Shown: positions 12,165 through 23,438 of the stretch, piece after piece
How positions within the stretch are numbered: position 1 is the stretch's first letter
Layout of the letters: each line of letters begins with the position of its first letter
Assembly (NCBI RefSeq): GCF_001619985.1
Contig: NW_017264197.1
Span: forward strand, 1,116,001-1,180,000
Reading direction: 5' to 3'
DNA length: 64,000 bases
From: Xylona heveae TC161
Lineage: Eukaryota > Ascomycota > Xylonomycetes > Xylonales > Xylonaceae
The notes under the pieces: model-generated
Seen by the model: only the letters and a program-made list of their open reading frames with translations
The model's database searches: none
Told to the model about the DNA's origin: nothing
Made by a program: the position numbers and the translations under genes

Positions 12165-15100
12165 ATGGCGACAATCGAACAAGAGTTTATCCCGACACGC
12201 CTCCGCCGCGCTTCGTCCTCGACGTACTCCTATTCCACTGCCTTTTATGATCCCAGTCACCCCCACGGCCACAGTCACAACCACAGTCACGCACACGCTC
12301 CACGTCGTTTCTCACATACGCCTACGCGCCTGCATGATGATCCTGAGGCCGTGCCTCTCACGCCGACCGGTCCAAATGGTATGTCCGTCCTGTGTTTTTT
12401 CTCTTGTTTATCCCTTTTATTGTTTCTTACTCATCCCTTTCATTCTTTCTTATTCATCGCTCCTGTTCTTTTGGCCTTTTCATCCCTTTCTTTCTTTCTT
12501 CCGCCTCTCATCCGTCCCAGGACTTGACGTATTGCGTATTGCGTATTGCCTATTTATCTTCTGACCATTTCTCTTTCTCATTTCTCACTTCTCATTTCTC
12601 ATTTCCGTTCGACACTTTGGACCCCAGCGTGATTTCTTATCTGAATTCTAGCTGACAAAGATATAGATGCCGCAAAAGGTCCTTATGGCCCTAACGGTCC
12701 TAATGGTACGGATCGTCTAGATCACCTGGATCATCTGGATCGTTTGGACCACGGGGCGGAAACCAACCTACATACAAACCTAGCCGTAAGTACCGGCAAA
12801 CACACAGATGTTGCGTCCACACACGCATCTACGTCCGCAACCGCCACGACAGCAGCGCTGCGCCACCGCCGCGGGACAGTTCGCATCATTGAACACCCTT
12901 ACGCGGGCCGACTGGGCGCGAACCAGGAACACGCCGTGGCGAGCGACGATCCCGAGTACGCGGAGATTGTGGCCCGCACACCTGACGCGGCGCCCTTTTT
13001 GACATGGCGAGAGGCGCTGCTTGATTGGAAGGGGTTTGGGGAGGTGGGTTTGTGGAAGGCGGCTGTGTGGGAACTATGGGGTTTGTTTTTCTTCTTCCCT
13101 TCTTACCATTATTCGCAGTAGTTTGTATCATCTCATTTTTTATTTCATCTTTCCTCCTTGTTTTCTTTCTTCGTTTCTTCTCTTTCTTCTTTTCTTCGTT
13201 TCTTCTTTTCTTCGTTTCTTCTTTCATCATCAAGATCCCTCTTGGTCATCTTTATGTCCTCGTCGCATATGTCATACGCCAGATATACCACTCCTATATT
13301 CGCAACCCCGTGTTGTTGATCGTGTTATATCCCTTCCCGTCCTCCTCATACCCTTCCGATCCACCTTTATCACTTCTACCAACCCTCTCCCTCCCTTTCC
13401 TCGTGTTATATTTCTTATGCCGATTCAACAATATCATGCTCCTACACGGACTGACAATCTCGCAGGGACAATGATGCTCGTCGTGCTCACAGGCGCAGTG
13501 AGTATCGGACTCGGTCGTATTTCGAGGTATTCGCCCTTTTATCCTGACTCTTTCTCTCATTCTCTTATCCATTCTCTCATCCATTCCACTTCTTATATCC
13601 CTATTTCCCTATATCTTCCCATCCCCCATCGCCCTTCCTCCCTCAATGTTTACCTTTATCCTTTCACGTTCCTCTACACTATCTGTAAATTTCTCAGTCA
13701 AGGAATACCTCAACCCCTCAGATCTCTGCATCGTCGTATCGTCGTACACTAACATACCAGTCCATACATCTACCACTCCACCATCATCCCCGCTCTCATC
13801 GGCAGCGCAGCCACGACTATCATTCTCCCGCTGCTCATCTTCGCCGCCGCTCCCGTGTCGGGGGGTCACCTGAATCCGCTTATTACGATTAGTACGTTTT
13901 TCGCGCAGATCTCTACGTTGCCCCGGACGCTGCTGTACGTGGTCTTTCAAATGCTGGGCGGAGTCATTGGTGCGAGTTTCTTGCGTGCGGGGTTGGGGAG
14001 GCGGTTGGTATGTTTTCTTTTATCATTTTTCGTTCCTTTTTCCTTTTCTCTTTTTCTTTTGTCTTTTTCTTTTGTCTTTTTCTTTTCGTTTATTCATTTT
14101 TTTATTCTTTTCTGCCTTGTTTCTCTCATTCCTGTTCTTTCCCATGGATCCTTTCCCGGCTCTCTTGTTTTATAAATGCTCTTTTGCTATTTGGTTGCAT
14201 ACTCGGTTTCATCCCATTTTACACTTGCCCTGTTTTGGTGTCACAGTTTGATTTTTTCGGATTGTCCATTCTTTGCTCTAGGTTCTTCCCGTATCTTGTC
14301 CTTTCACCGGCATCCATTATTTTTATACCCCAATTCCAATCCCAATCCCTGTCCCTGTCCAGTCCCAGTCCCAGTTCCAACTCTAGGGCTGCCTGACGGA
14401 CTGACAAACTGACGATCTGACGGATAGAACCCCCCTGAAACAGGCGGCTGCACGATTCACTCAGAAATATCCTACGGCTCGGCATTCGCGCTGGAACTCA
14501 TATTCGCAACCACGCTCTTGTTTCTCGCCTTTGGCACGGCCCTCGATCCGCGCCAGAATAAGTCCTTTGGGCCCGCCCTCGCGCCCATGCTTGTCGGCCT
14601 GGCCTTTGGTATATGTGGCCTCGCCTCGGGCCTGCTGAGGGCGGGGTATACTGGTGCTTGTACGTCCAGACGTTTTCTTATTTTCTTATCGTTCTGTGCA
14701 TTTTGCCTCCTTTGCTTTGTCTTGTCTTGTCCTCCTTATCTTTCTCCTTTTTCCTTTCTCCTACATCCTCTTTCCTTTAACCGTTTTCTCTCGGTTTTCT
14801 TCCACGGTCCCATGGTTTCATCCCATCTACACGGCTGCTTAATGCGGGCTTTCTTCCGCCGCTTTCTTCTGCTTTCTTTCATAGTCCCATCTTACATATC
14901 CATGCCTGGTATCTGCTTGATGTGGACTTTCACCGCGCATTGACCCTACACAGTCCCACCTACAAGGCCCCGGGGGTGGGTGGGCGGAAGGAAGAGCAAA
15001 GTAAAGCGGCGAAGAAAGACAAAGATAACAGATAGAAGATAGAAGAAGAAGAAGAAGAAGAAGAAGAAGAAGAAGAAGAAGGGGTCTTGTGGTGTTGAGG

Positions 15101-15323
15101 GGAAGGGGGCAAGAAAGAAAGAAAAAGACAAAACAACAGCTAACACTATACTATACTACAAATAGCACTCAACCCCGCACGCTGCTTCGGCCTTATGTCC
15201 GCGTCCAGCTTCACGCACCGCTTCAACACGTATCACTGGATCCATTGGATCGCGGACGTTCTTGCCGCCGGACTGAATGCGTTGGTGTGGGCGCTCGTCC
15301 CGGTGTTTAGGCGGAAGATCTAG
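12165..15323 (+). CDS. Aquaporin-like (MIP family) channel with long N-terminal extension
   Basis: Six exons: 12165-12378, 12652-13080, 13466-13526, 13761-14007, 14428-14659 and 15166-15323, giving 446 residues. The first ~190 residues are hydrophilic, with a His-rich HSHNHSHAHAPRR run and a repeated DRLDHLDHLD segment, so they are probably cytosolic. The channel domain follows. It has the first half-helix motif as SGGHLNPLIT (NPL in place of NPA) and the second as a standard GYTGASLNPARCFG block across intron 5, then HWIADVLAAGLNALVW near the end. The MIP family transports water or small neutral solutes; the altered first NPA motif is common in fungal divergent aquaporins, and the substrate cannot be told. 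The introns are long for a fungus (273, 385, 234, 420 and 506 nt) and extremely CT-rich. The weakest splice choice is the donor of intron 2 (GTTTGT). Confidence 0.8.
15039..15081. repeat. (GAA)n microsatellite in aquaporin intron 5
   Basis: About 14 consecutive AGA/GAA triplets occur inside the last intron of the aquaporin-like gene. Confidence 0.9.
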
Positions 15324-16126
15324 GTATTATACCTAGTCCTGCAGCCTGGCAGGTAGACAGCCAGACAGTCTGCTCGCCGAATCCTTTCCTCCTCCTCCTC
15401 CTCCTCCTCCTCCTCCTCCTCCTGCTCCACCCGCCTGGGGGGGGCCGTGGATATATGGGTGTCTGCGATATGGAAGGTTAAAGGTGAATTGTAGGAGGAA
15501 GGAGGTGAGCTATAGGTCCTTTGTGAACTGTAGGTCCTTTGTGGACTAGTATATAAAAAGAGTGCGAAACACTCATAGGGAGGCCTGGAGGGTAGGATGT
15601 CCAACGGGATGGTTGTAGTGAGTACTGAGTACCGAGTGAGGGAGTGAGGGAGTGAGTACCGAGGGAGTGAGGAAGTGAGGGAGTAAAACTGTGTTTAGGC
15701 ATTATGAAAGGTAATGTCGGGATGGGTGTAGGCAGCTTAAATATCTAAGAGAGATATCATTTTATAACACAAAGCAGCACTATGTATAAAGGTGCAGTGC
15801 GTATGATGTACGCTGTAATGGAATCAACACAGATTGGAATGAAGAAATGGAGTGGAACAACACAATAAATGGAATGAAGAAAGGAAGTGGAATCAGCACA
15901 TGAAGCTAATGCATGATGCATGTATACTTTGTATATTGGTATCAGGCTATACTATCCACAGTTACAAACACTTTTGATTGTCCTAGCATGGAAATGAGAC
16001 GTGGAGATGGAAAAACAAGAGAAAAGGGAAAAAGTAGAAAACCTACGAATGAAGAATATGAATGCAATAGAAGTAGAAAAATATGAAAATAAGAGAAAGG
16101 AAAGATAGGAAAGAAATACTACAAAA
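15324..16126. other. Convergent intergenic region with simple repeats
   Basis: Contains a (TCC)n microsatellite at about 15386-15423 and an imperfect GAGTGAGG repeat at about 15617-15686. A pair of similar GGAATGAAGAAA-type segments lies at about 15835-15895. No gene seen; this is the 3' flank of two converging genes. Confidence 0.6.
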
Positions 16127-18073
16127 CTATCCGAATAACTTCTTCCCGAAGCGTCGGTTCTCGCGCTGTCTCTGCTCCTTGGCTGCTTCTCGCCGCCGGC
16201 GTTTCCATCCGCGGTTCGTGTCGCCACGATTCTCCCAGAACCATTTCGCAAACGCACTTTCCTGTCCTTCTTGCCCGCCTGCGTCTGCATCTGCACCTGC
16301 GTACTCGTCATCAACGTCGTAGCCGTCGTGGTCAGCGTCATGGTCGACGACATCGCCTTCGGCGTTCCAGCGGAGATATCGATCGTCGGCATGGGCATGG
16401 GCATGGGCATCGGTATAGAATGCAGATGGGGCAGAAGCTACAGGAAGATGAGAATCAGACGGAGCAGCATGATCAGCAGTAACATCCGGCTCGTCCTCTT
16501 CGTCTGCGCCAAAGAAACTGAATCCGAATCCTGAAGATTCTTCTTCCGGTTGTCCAGCTGGTTGTTGGTGTGATCTGGACGAGGACGGACCTTCGCCGGC
16601 AGCGTGAGAAGAAGGAGCGGAAATAGAAGGAGGGGGTCGCTTTTTGAAGAGTGCTTCGAGGGGGTGGATTTCTTGTTCCTCGGCGGTAGCAGGAGAATCA
16701 ATGTCCATTGCTTCTGCGTCTGGGGCTTGATCTTTGATGACTGCGGGCTTGGATGATGATGACGATGATGATGGTTGTGGTTGTGGTAATGAGGAGGCAG
16801 ACTCTTCGGAAGAGCTCTCTTCTTCGGCAGAAGAGGAGGCGGAGGCAGACTCAGAGTCCGACTCGGATGATGCGTCTTTTGAGGCCTGAGATTTCTTCGT
16901 AGAAGCGATTTGGACAGTTGGCTTTGATGCACTAGTAGTCTTCTTCGCTGCCACTTCTTCTGCTTCAGACTCGGATTCTTCGTCGTCTGACTCGGACTCG
17001 GAGCTAGATTGTGACGCCTCGCTCTCCTCTTCCTCTGATGATGATCCACTGGACGACGTCTCATCCTCTATCCTTTTTCTGTCGTCAGCCCCGTCCTCTG
17101 ACGAGTCTTCCGAGTCTTCCGATTCTTCCGACTCCGCCTCCGAGTCCTCACTCTCACTATCCATCCGGACAAATCGTTCTTTTGGCAACTTTCCTACCCC
17201 CTTTACACCCACTGGAACTCCCTTCTTTCCCTTCTTCGGCTCTTCCACTAGATTTCCCTGCTCGTCCACCCATCCTTTTCCATCAACATATGCCAACGGA
17301 CTCTTTGCACCCTCGGCGGCAGCGCCAGCTTGCTTCAGAAAGCTCAACTCCTTTTTAGTATTTGCAAACTCATGCACAGTCGTTTCTCGTCCTGATTCAC
17401 CCGTGAGCTTGCCCTTTTTCGCCTTGGCCCCAGATTCAGACCCATCGGCATGAACTGAAGACGCGACATTCGGCGGGAGCGTCGTGCGGAACAGACACTC
17501 TGGGTTTGGCGTGTACAGAGACTTTTGCGTTCTCTTCTTATGCTTTTGCTCTTCCTTTTTCGTCATTTTTCTATTCTTCTTATATGACGGAGGCTCAGTC
17601 CAGCCGCGCTTGACGTTGCGGTTATCCGGTAGTTGGAATCCAGGCAGAACGCCGTCCTCGCGCTTGCGCTTCTTGCTTGGTTCAGGCAATTTTCCTTCGT
17701 TCAACTCGTCAAGTTTTTCGCTTTTATCTTTGCCTTGGTCCAATCCAGCCCCGACTTCCACAGCAGTGGCCGGCGGATCTGCAGGGTCAAACTTTTTGGG
17801 CGCAGCTTCTTCAATGCGAACTTTTGACCCTTTCAGAATTGCCCCGTTCAGCTTCTTCTTGATGCGTTCCGCGTCTGCTGTTGGCAGTTCCACGTAGCCG
17901 TAGATGCGCTCGGGAAATGTCTGAAGAGAATGAAAGGATATGTTCGTCGCACTAGGCAGTAGAGACGGCGGGATATACGCTTTCAATAGCGTCTCATTTA
18001 GCGGAGTAATGTGCAGTCGCGTTCGCTCTGGGACAGTAGTATCAGCCTGTCCCTTGAGATCTTGGACAGTCAT
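16127..18073 (-). CDS. Acidic, Ser-rich nucleolar-type protein with N-terminal RRM-like region
   Basis: Single-exon gene, 648 residues. Residues ~15-95 resemble a degenerate RRM fold (LHITPLNETLLKAYIPPS, then YGYVELPTADAERIKKKLNG). A Lys-rich stretch with GWTEPPSYKKNRKMTKKEEQ follows. A long Ser/Glu/Asp-rich centre (~300-470) resembles SRP40/Nopp140-type acidic repeats. The C-terminus is strongly basic with a conserved-looking AFAKWFWENRGDTNRGWKRR block ending in RRFGKKLFG. This architecture suggests a nucleolar ribosome-biogenesis factor, comparable in layout to NOL8-like proteins. That is inference from composition, not from a firm family match. Confidence 0.75.
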   Translation of the reverse strand: MTVQDLKGQADTTVPERTRLHITPLNETLLKAYIPPSLLPSATNISFHSLQTFPERIYGYVELPTADAERIKKKLNGAILKGSKVRIEEAAPKKFDPADPPATAVEVGAGLDQGKDKSEKLDELNEGKLPEPSKKRKREDGVLPGFQLPDNRNVKRGWTEPPSYKKNRKMTKKEEQKHKKRTQKSLYTPNPECLFRTTLPPNVASSVHADGSESGAKAKKGKLTGESGRETTVHEFANTKKELSFLKQAGAAAEGAKSPLAYVDGKGWVDEQGNLVEEPKKGKKGVPVGVKGVGKLPKERFVRMDSESEDSEAESEESEDSEDSSEDGADDRKRIEDETSSSGSSSEEEESEASQSSSESESDDEESESEAEEVAAKKTTSASKPTVQIASTKKSQASKDASSESDSESASASSSAEEESSSEESASSLPQPQPSSSSSSSKPAVIKDQAPDAEAMDIDSPATAEEQEIHPLEALFKKRPPPSISAPSSHAAGEGPSSSRSHQQPAGQPEEESSGFGFSFFGADEEDEPDVTADHAAPSDSHLPVASAPSAFYTDAHAHAHADDRYLRWNAEGDVVDHDADHDGYDVDDEYAGADADAGGQEGQESAFAKWFWENRGDTNRGWKRRRREAAKEQRQRENRRFGKKLFG

Positions 18074-18529
18074 GCTGAGAAACTGTTTGAAAAGGGAAAG
18101 AAAGTTACCTCCGCATTCCCGGGGAAGCTGGATTTATTTTGTTGCTTCGAATTCTCGTGGGCGGACAACTATTTGGAATCGAGACTTGAATATTTTGGTA
18201 TTTCGGTCGCGGCAAATTCCGATGTCGGCATGTCGGACCCTGAAGATGCTAGTGGATCACGCTAGCTGCTTTTCGAATCATGTTTTTTGTTCTTGGGGCC
18301 ATTTGGACTAAACGGATAACAGGCAAGAGCAGAACGTCCACAAGCATACCATCTCGTAATTGGGTGTTAATTCCCAGTTCATTGTTTTATATAATATATG
18401 AATGAGCGCGCATTGCTAGTCTAAAAACTCCCACTATCCCTGTCCAGCAACAACCCAAGACATTCAATCTAGAGTTATGACGATATGTTTCCGCAAAGGA
18501 GTTAAGATGCCCAGTCCTGTCATCACAGA
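18074..18529. other. Intergenic region
   Basis: Upstream flank of the nucleolar-type gene and 3' flank of the next - strand gene. No feature recognised. Confidence 0.5.
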
Positions 18530-20821
18530 TCAAGCCTCAAAAGAACCCAGGCTCGTGATTCCGCGCTTACTGTACCGCTTCCGGGTCAGCGCCAGAGAAT
18601 CTCGATGTTTAAATCTCGCAATCATGTCATCTCGGGTCGCCATTGCGGGAGGCTCGTCTTCATTCAGAGCTGCCACTGGCTTTACAGGAGCTGAGAGCAC
18701 AGAGCTGCGCCGGCGATGCTGACTAGCCCCGAGAGCATATCCCATTCTCACTTCGTCTGCTTGACGTACAGGGGCCGGTGAGTGAAGAGCAGAAGTCTGT
18801 TGGTAGGCTTTGTCCTCCTCTTTCTGGCTTGGATTCTTAGTAGAATCAACAGGACTGCTGCTATCATTCTCCCGGCCTTCCTGCCTCTGGTCATCTGGAA
18901 CTCCCCTATTCTTATGCTCCTCATCTTTGAAGCCAGGGACTATGCCGCCGTATTGGTCAGCGCATTCTGAGCACCCAATTCCCTCAGTGATACCTCTCCC
19001 CTCTTCTTTCAAATCTGGGACAGCTGCCGGAAATATGGTCGCTGGATTATTACTCCAGTCCCACCTAGCAAAGTTGGACGCAAGCCGATTTTTTTCTTGC
19101 TGATATTGCTGCTTATCAATAATGCTCACCCTGCGAGAATTGTCAGGAGTGGTAGAAGTATCTGAGCCTGGCAAAATTGTAAAGCCCGAGCTGGCATTGC
19201 TAGACTGGCGCGAGTCCCTGCCCTGTGCCAGCGCCCTAAGGCATGTGCTGATACGCTCCAACTGCACGCTCATTCTGGGCGTCATCGATGCAGATGAGCT
19301 GTAACTCTCCGACGAATAATCATCCTTCCACAGAATTTCATATACACTATCGCGTGACTTGACCACCTGCGACATACTGAACGTACGGGCCGGGCTCGGA
19401 GAAATACCCGTATTGAATCGCACCATGTGCACGTTTGCGTATGTTGTTGCAGCTTTTGCAGTGGAGCTTCGACGTAAAGAATTATCATAGAAAATCGATC
19501 CTTTACCAAAGGTTGGCTTCTTGACAGATTTTGACAATGTTGTCGTTGGTTCCCCTTCGTCATCAGCCATATCCCCACTGTCATTACTCCAGCCTCTTTC
19601 ATCGTTACCGCTCCATGCAAAGTGGGCTATGGCTTGTCTCGCTTCATTCATGCCATCGGCCACAGGAGAAATCGGATACCCTGGAACCTCCTCAGGCACG
19701 CTTTCCACGTCTTCCAAGGTTCGCCGAGACTGTGGTATGACAGAGCCAGCCAGGCTTTGTGCGCGGTCAATTGGCTGCGTACTAGCCCTTCTCAGAACAA
19801 TGGTTGCAGGTATATCCTGTGTGCGAAAATTTTTCTTTTGATGTTGCAGTCTATGCTTCACACTCGGCACTTCTCCTGGCATAGTCGTCTTGCTCTCCCT
19901 CAGAAGTGGTCGATCAATAGGGCTTTTACTCGCATTTGTTTTGAAAGACGGGCTACGAGGGCTGCGGGCACTTGTGAAGCTCCAACTTCTTAATTTTGAA
20001 GAAGGCTGAGCAGCATAGCGGCCCGCCTTCTGTCGTTGCGACATGTCGATCGTTAGCTGCAATGACCGTCTTAACCATCTTTCGTGAGGCGAATGGTCAC
20101 CCAGGATTGGAGGGCGTCTAGTGGCATCCTTAACCAGGCCTGCCGGCGAACTCTTTCTGCGGACGTGAACGCCCTGTTCAATAAGTGGCTCAGTCCCCTT
20201 TAACGAGGAGCTTGATTTGGAATCACTGATGACCTCATGTTCCATCTCTGTCTCTCTTATATCTCCTTCATTCGGCACTTGGCGGCCAGTCTCTGAGGTT
20301 GATCCTCCCCGAGAAGCCCCAGAACCTGTGTCGTCACTATGTATGGTAACTTCAGAAGATCCTCCTTGCTTGCGCAATCGGTATTTGGCTGCATCAAACA
20401 TATTCAGGCTTGACCTATCATTTTCTCCTGGCTTGAAAGGTGGAGATTCTGTGTCTCCCTCCGATATTGGCGGAGTCAAACGGGTAAAGTCAACGCTGCT
20501 GCTGTGGGCACTGCCAAACCTTCGTCTCCCGGGGCTGCAAGATCTCGTCGATGGGAATGGTGACGGGGGACGGTTTGTTCGTCTCAAAAGCGTCTCGACA
20601 GAAAGGAAAAATGGACGACTCTCTGGAGAATCTAAGTAACGCGGGAGCGGCGTAGTGAGAGCCCTCACAGCTTGCGGCCGCTTTGCATGGGGACTATTTT
20701 CATCATTGCTCGAGGGTGAGTTGGTTGGAAGACGCATTCTACGCACTTCGGCGTCTCCTGTAAGACAATGGACAAGAATGAAAATATGCTCTTATAAAGA
20801 TAGAAGAAAACCTATAAGCAT
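18530..20821 (-). CDS. Serine-rich, largely disordered protein of unknown function
   Basis: I do not recognise a family. Proposed exons on the minus strand are 20821-20812 (ten coding bases) and 20757-18530, giving 745 residues. The alternative is a single-exon start at the ATG whose first base is 20737. The two-exon version gives the start M-L-I-G-D-A-E-V-R-R; its 54-nt intron has a good TTACAG acceptor but a weak GTTTTC donor. The protein is rich in Ser/Arg/Pro with many possible kinase sites (RRSS, RRVS, RRKSS) and no membrane segments. A few ordered-looking pockets occur, such as RYLDSPESRPFFLSVETLLR near the N-terminus and HERWLRRSLQLTIDMSQRQ near residue 230. Near the C-terminus there is a PPAMATRDDMIARFKHRDS block. 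A regulatory or cytoskeletal role would be a guess. Confidence 0.65.
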
Positions 20822-21590
20822 CAGCAAGATATTCTTCAATGGCTCCAGAATTTCCTGCTGCCTACAAATACGATGGTGTTTTGAACCTCGATAATTCCAA
20901 GTCGGTTTAAGCACCTTTAGGTAGTTGGCGTAGAAAACATTTTCATATAGCACAGATATGTTGTTTTTTGTGTCTAATCACGCTTCGAGGTGCGTTCTCA
21001 ACGGGGAAGTTGCTGCAAGTGCTCCGGAAGGGAGGAGCACCTGAGATCCAGTGCTAATGCCATGCGGCATCATTTTTGGGACGATTGGGAGAGCAGACTC
21101 AACCAAATACTCTAAGGTTGGTTTGATCAATTTGTCAATATCAACCTTCTAAGAGAAAAATGACAATGTCAATACATTGTTGTGGTAGCAGCTGAGTTTT
21201 GTATCAGCAAGAAAACACTGGATCAAGGCTCATTTCGTAGGTCAATTTTTTATAAAAAAGAAACAAAAATAAAACAAAAACTCAGATATGATTCCATAAA
21301 TTCCAAATTAAGTCTGCGATTAAATTGAGAAACTGTTTAATAGAATAATGAAATTTTATTATCTTTGAAATGCTCAACAATTCATGATCTTTGCTGCCAT
21401 GAGGTCATAGAAAGAGGTTGTGGGGGACGGCCCAAGAGGAAGATGGTCGGCAGTGTAACCTCGAGCTCTGGCTGATGGGTTTAGCGAGGCCAAGGATCAG
21501 GACAGCTGGTTGATAGCTCGACTTCAACCGGGTTACCTGAACTGCGACTTGCTCAGCAAGCAAGCCAGCCAGATATCTATTCATCTAACC
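20822..21590. promoter_or_regulatory. Divergent intergenic region
   Basis: Shared upstream region of a - strand gene and the glucosidase II beta gene. It is AT-rich at 21235-21380 with A-tracts. No gene or named motif seen. Confidence 0.5.
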
Positions 21591-23438
21591 ATGGCGATTT
21601 TGCCATTGACGCTGCTGCTCGGTGCTGCAGCGAGTTCGGTTCTCGCTGCAGGATCAAGCCGCCCACGCGGCGTTGGACCAGAGTGTATACAATCCCCGTC
21701 GTAAATAGCACTGCGATAGTTCCAATGCTAATTGGATGAATGGATGCTAATTTGAATGCTTAATTAGTCGCAAAATTCTATACTCCTGCAGATACATTTA
21801 CGTGTATTTCGAATCCATCTATCAAGATTGCTGCTTCAAAAATAAATGACGATTACTGCGATTGCCCCGACGGCTCCGACGAGCCTGGCACTTCGGCTTG
21901 CTCCTATCTCTCGCCCCTGACGCCATCGTGGCCTGCCGCTGTTGTCGGCGATACTAGCAATACTACCTTGGCCCTTCCTGGGTTTTACTGCAAAAATAAG
22001 GGCCATATACCCGCCTATGTTCCATTTGAGAGAGTGAACGACGGGGCCTGTGACTACGAGCTCTGTTGCGATGGGAGTGAAGAATGGCAAGGTGTTGGCG
22101 GAGTGACTTGCGAGAATCGGTGCAAAGAGATTGGAAAAGAATGGCGATCGCAAGACGAGCAGAGGAAGCGTTCCCTTGGTACGGCGATCAAAAAGCGAAA
22201 AGAATTGGTCGCGGAGGCAGGCAGACTTCGAAAGGAAGTTGAAGATCGCATCGAAGACCTTAAAATTCAGATTCAGGGCAACGAAATGAAGGTCCAGAAT
22301 CTAGAGAGAGATCTGGCGGACCTTGAGCGCCGTGAGAGAGGTCGAGTTGTGAAGCCTCTCGGGACTGGCAGTAAGGTCAATGTTTTGGCTGGCCAAGCCA
22401 AGGCAAGAATTGAAGAGTTGAGAGAGGCGGCGATCAAAGTGCGCCAAGAGCGAGACGAGTACGAGGGAAAACTCAAGGAGCTGGAGACCATTCTTTCTAC
22501 ATTCAAGGTCGAGTATAACCCGAACTTCAACGATGAAGGTGTCAAACGCGCCGTGCGGAGCTGGGAGGACTATGCTGCGCAGCAGCCGGCCGGAGACGGC
22601 AATACTGCTTTAGAACGCGATCTGGACGAAATCCTCAAGCCAGACAGTGAGACCGGCACAATTGACTGGGAGGAGTATGGAAGCGTACAAGAAGACGACG
22701 TTGAAGCCCGTGAGCAATCCCCTATCCCTTTTATTTTTGGCCCGGTCTTAGGTTTTCCTTGTACTGACCAACCCATTAGTCTACAAATTCGAGGAATACC
22801 TTCCGACCTCCGTTCGTGACTGGATTCACGAGAAATGGCATGATCTTCGTGTCCTCCTCATCCAGAATGGAATTCTGGCAGAGTCTACACCAGGAGTCGA
22901 GTCCAAGGGAGTTAGCACTGCCAAGAATTCTCTCAATGCCGCCATAAATGAGCGGAACAGCGCTCAAGCGGATCTCCAGCGTCATCAGGACGACCTCTCT
23001 AAGGATTATGGCGAAGACGATATCTTCCGAGCGCTCAAAGGGCAATGTGTCTCAACCGACTCTGGAGAATACACCTACTCACTTTGCTGGCTTGATCGGA
23101 CAGTCCAGAAGCCCAAGAAAGGAGGCGGCGACACAGGCATGGGTAACTTTGTACGCCTTGACAAGGTCACTGTAGATGAGGAGGTCTTGCCAGATGGCAA
23201 AGGTCTTGGCTCAGGTGAGAGGGTTGCCTTGCGCTTCGAGAACGGTCAGCATTGCTGGAATGGGCCAAATAGAAGTACACTAGTGATCTTAGCCTGCGCC
23301 GAAAAGGACGAGATCTGGAAGATTGTGGAAGAAGAAAAGTGTGTGTATCGCATGGAAGTAGGCACTCCAGCCGTCTGCTCTGCTCACTCTTCATCGGCCG
23401 GTGCGGCCAGGAGTGAGACGCCAAAAGACGAATTATGA
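21591..23438 (+). CDS. gtb1: Glucosidase II beta subunit (PRKCSH/80K-H), ER
   Basis: Non-catalytic subunit of ER glucosidase II, which trims the inner glucoses of N-glycans; beta retains and presents substrate to the alpha subunit. Exons are 21591-21684, 21768-22709 and 22780-23438, giving 564 residues. The exon 1/2 junction creates RPRGVGPEFAKFY, the family's mature N-terminus, after a hydrophobic signal peptide. Two LDL-receptor-type cysteine modules follow (CDCPDGSDEPGTSAC and CDYELCCDGSEEW). Next come a coiled coil (~residues 140-270), the acidic TIDWEEYG region, and a C-terminal mannose-6-phosphate-receptor homology domain with YTYSLCWLDRTVQ, NGQHCWNGPNRS and EEEKCVYRMEVGTPAVC. The protein ends in KDEL, an ER-retrieval signal. 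The length and domain order are complete. Confidence 0.95.

Noticed and set aside
15039-15423. GAA and TCC triplet arrays considered as CRISPR or structured repeats
   Set aside because: They are plain microsatellites without spacers.
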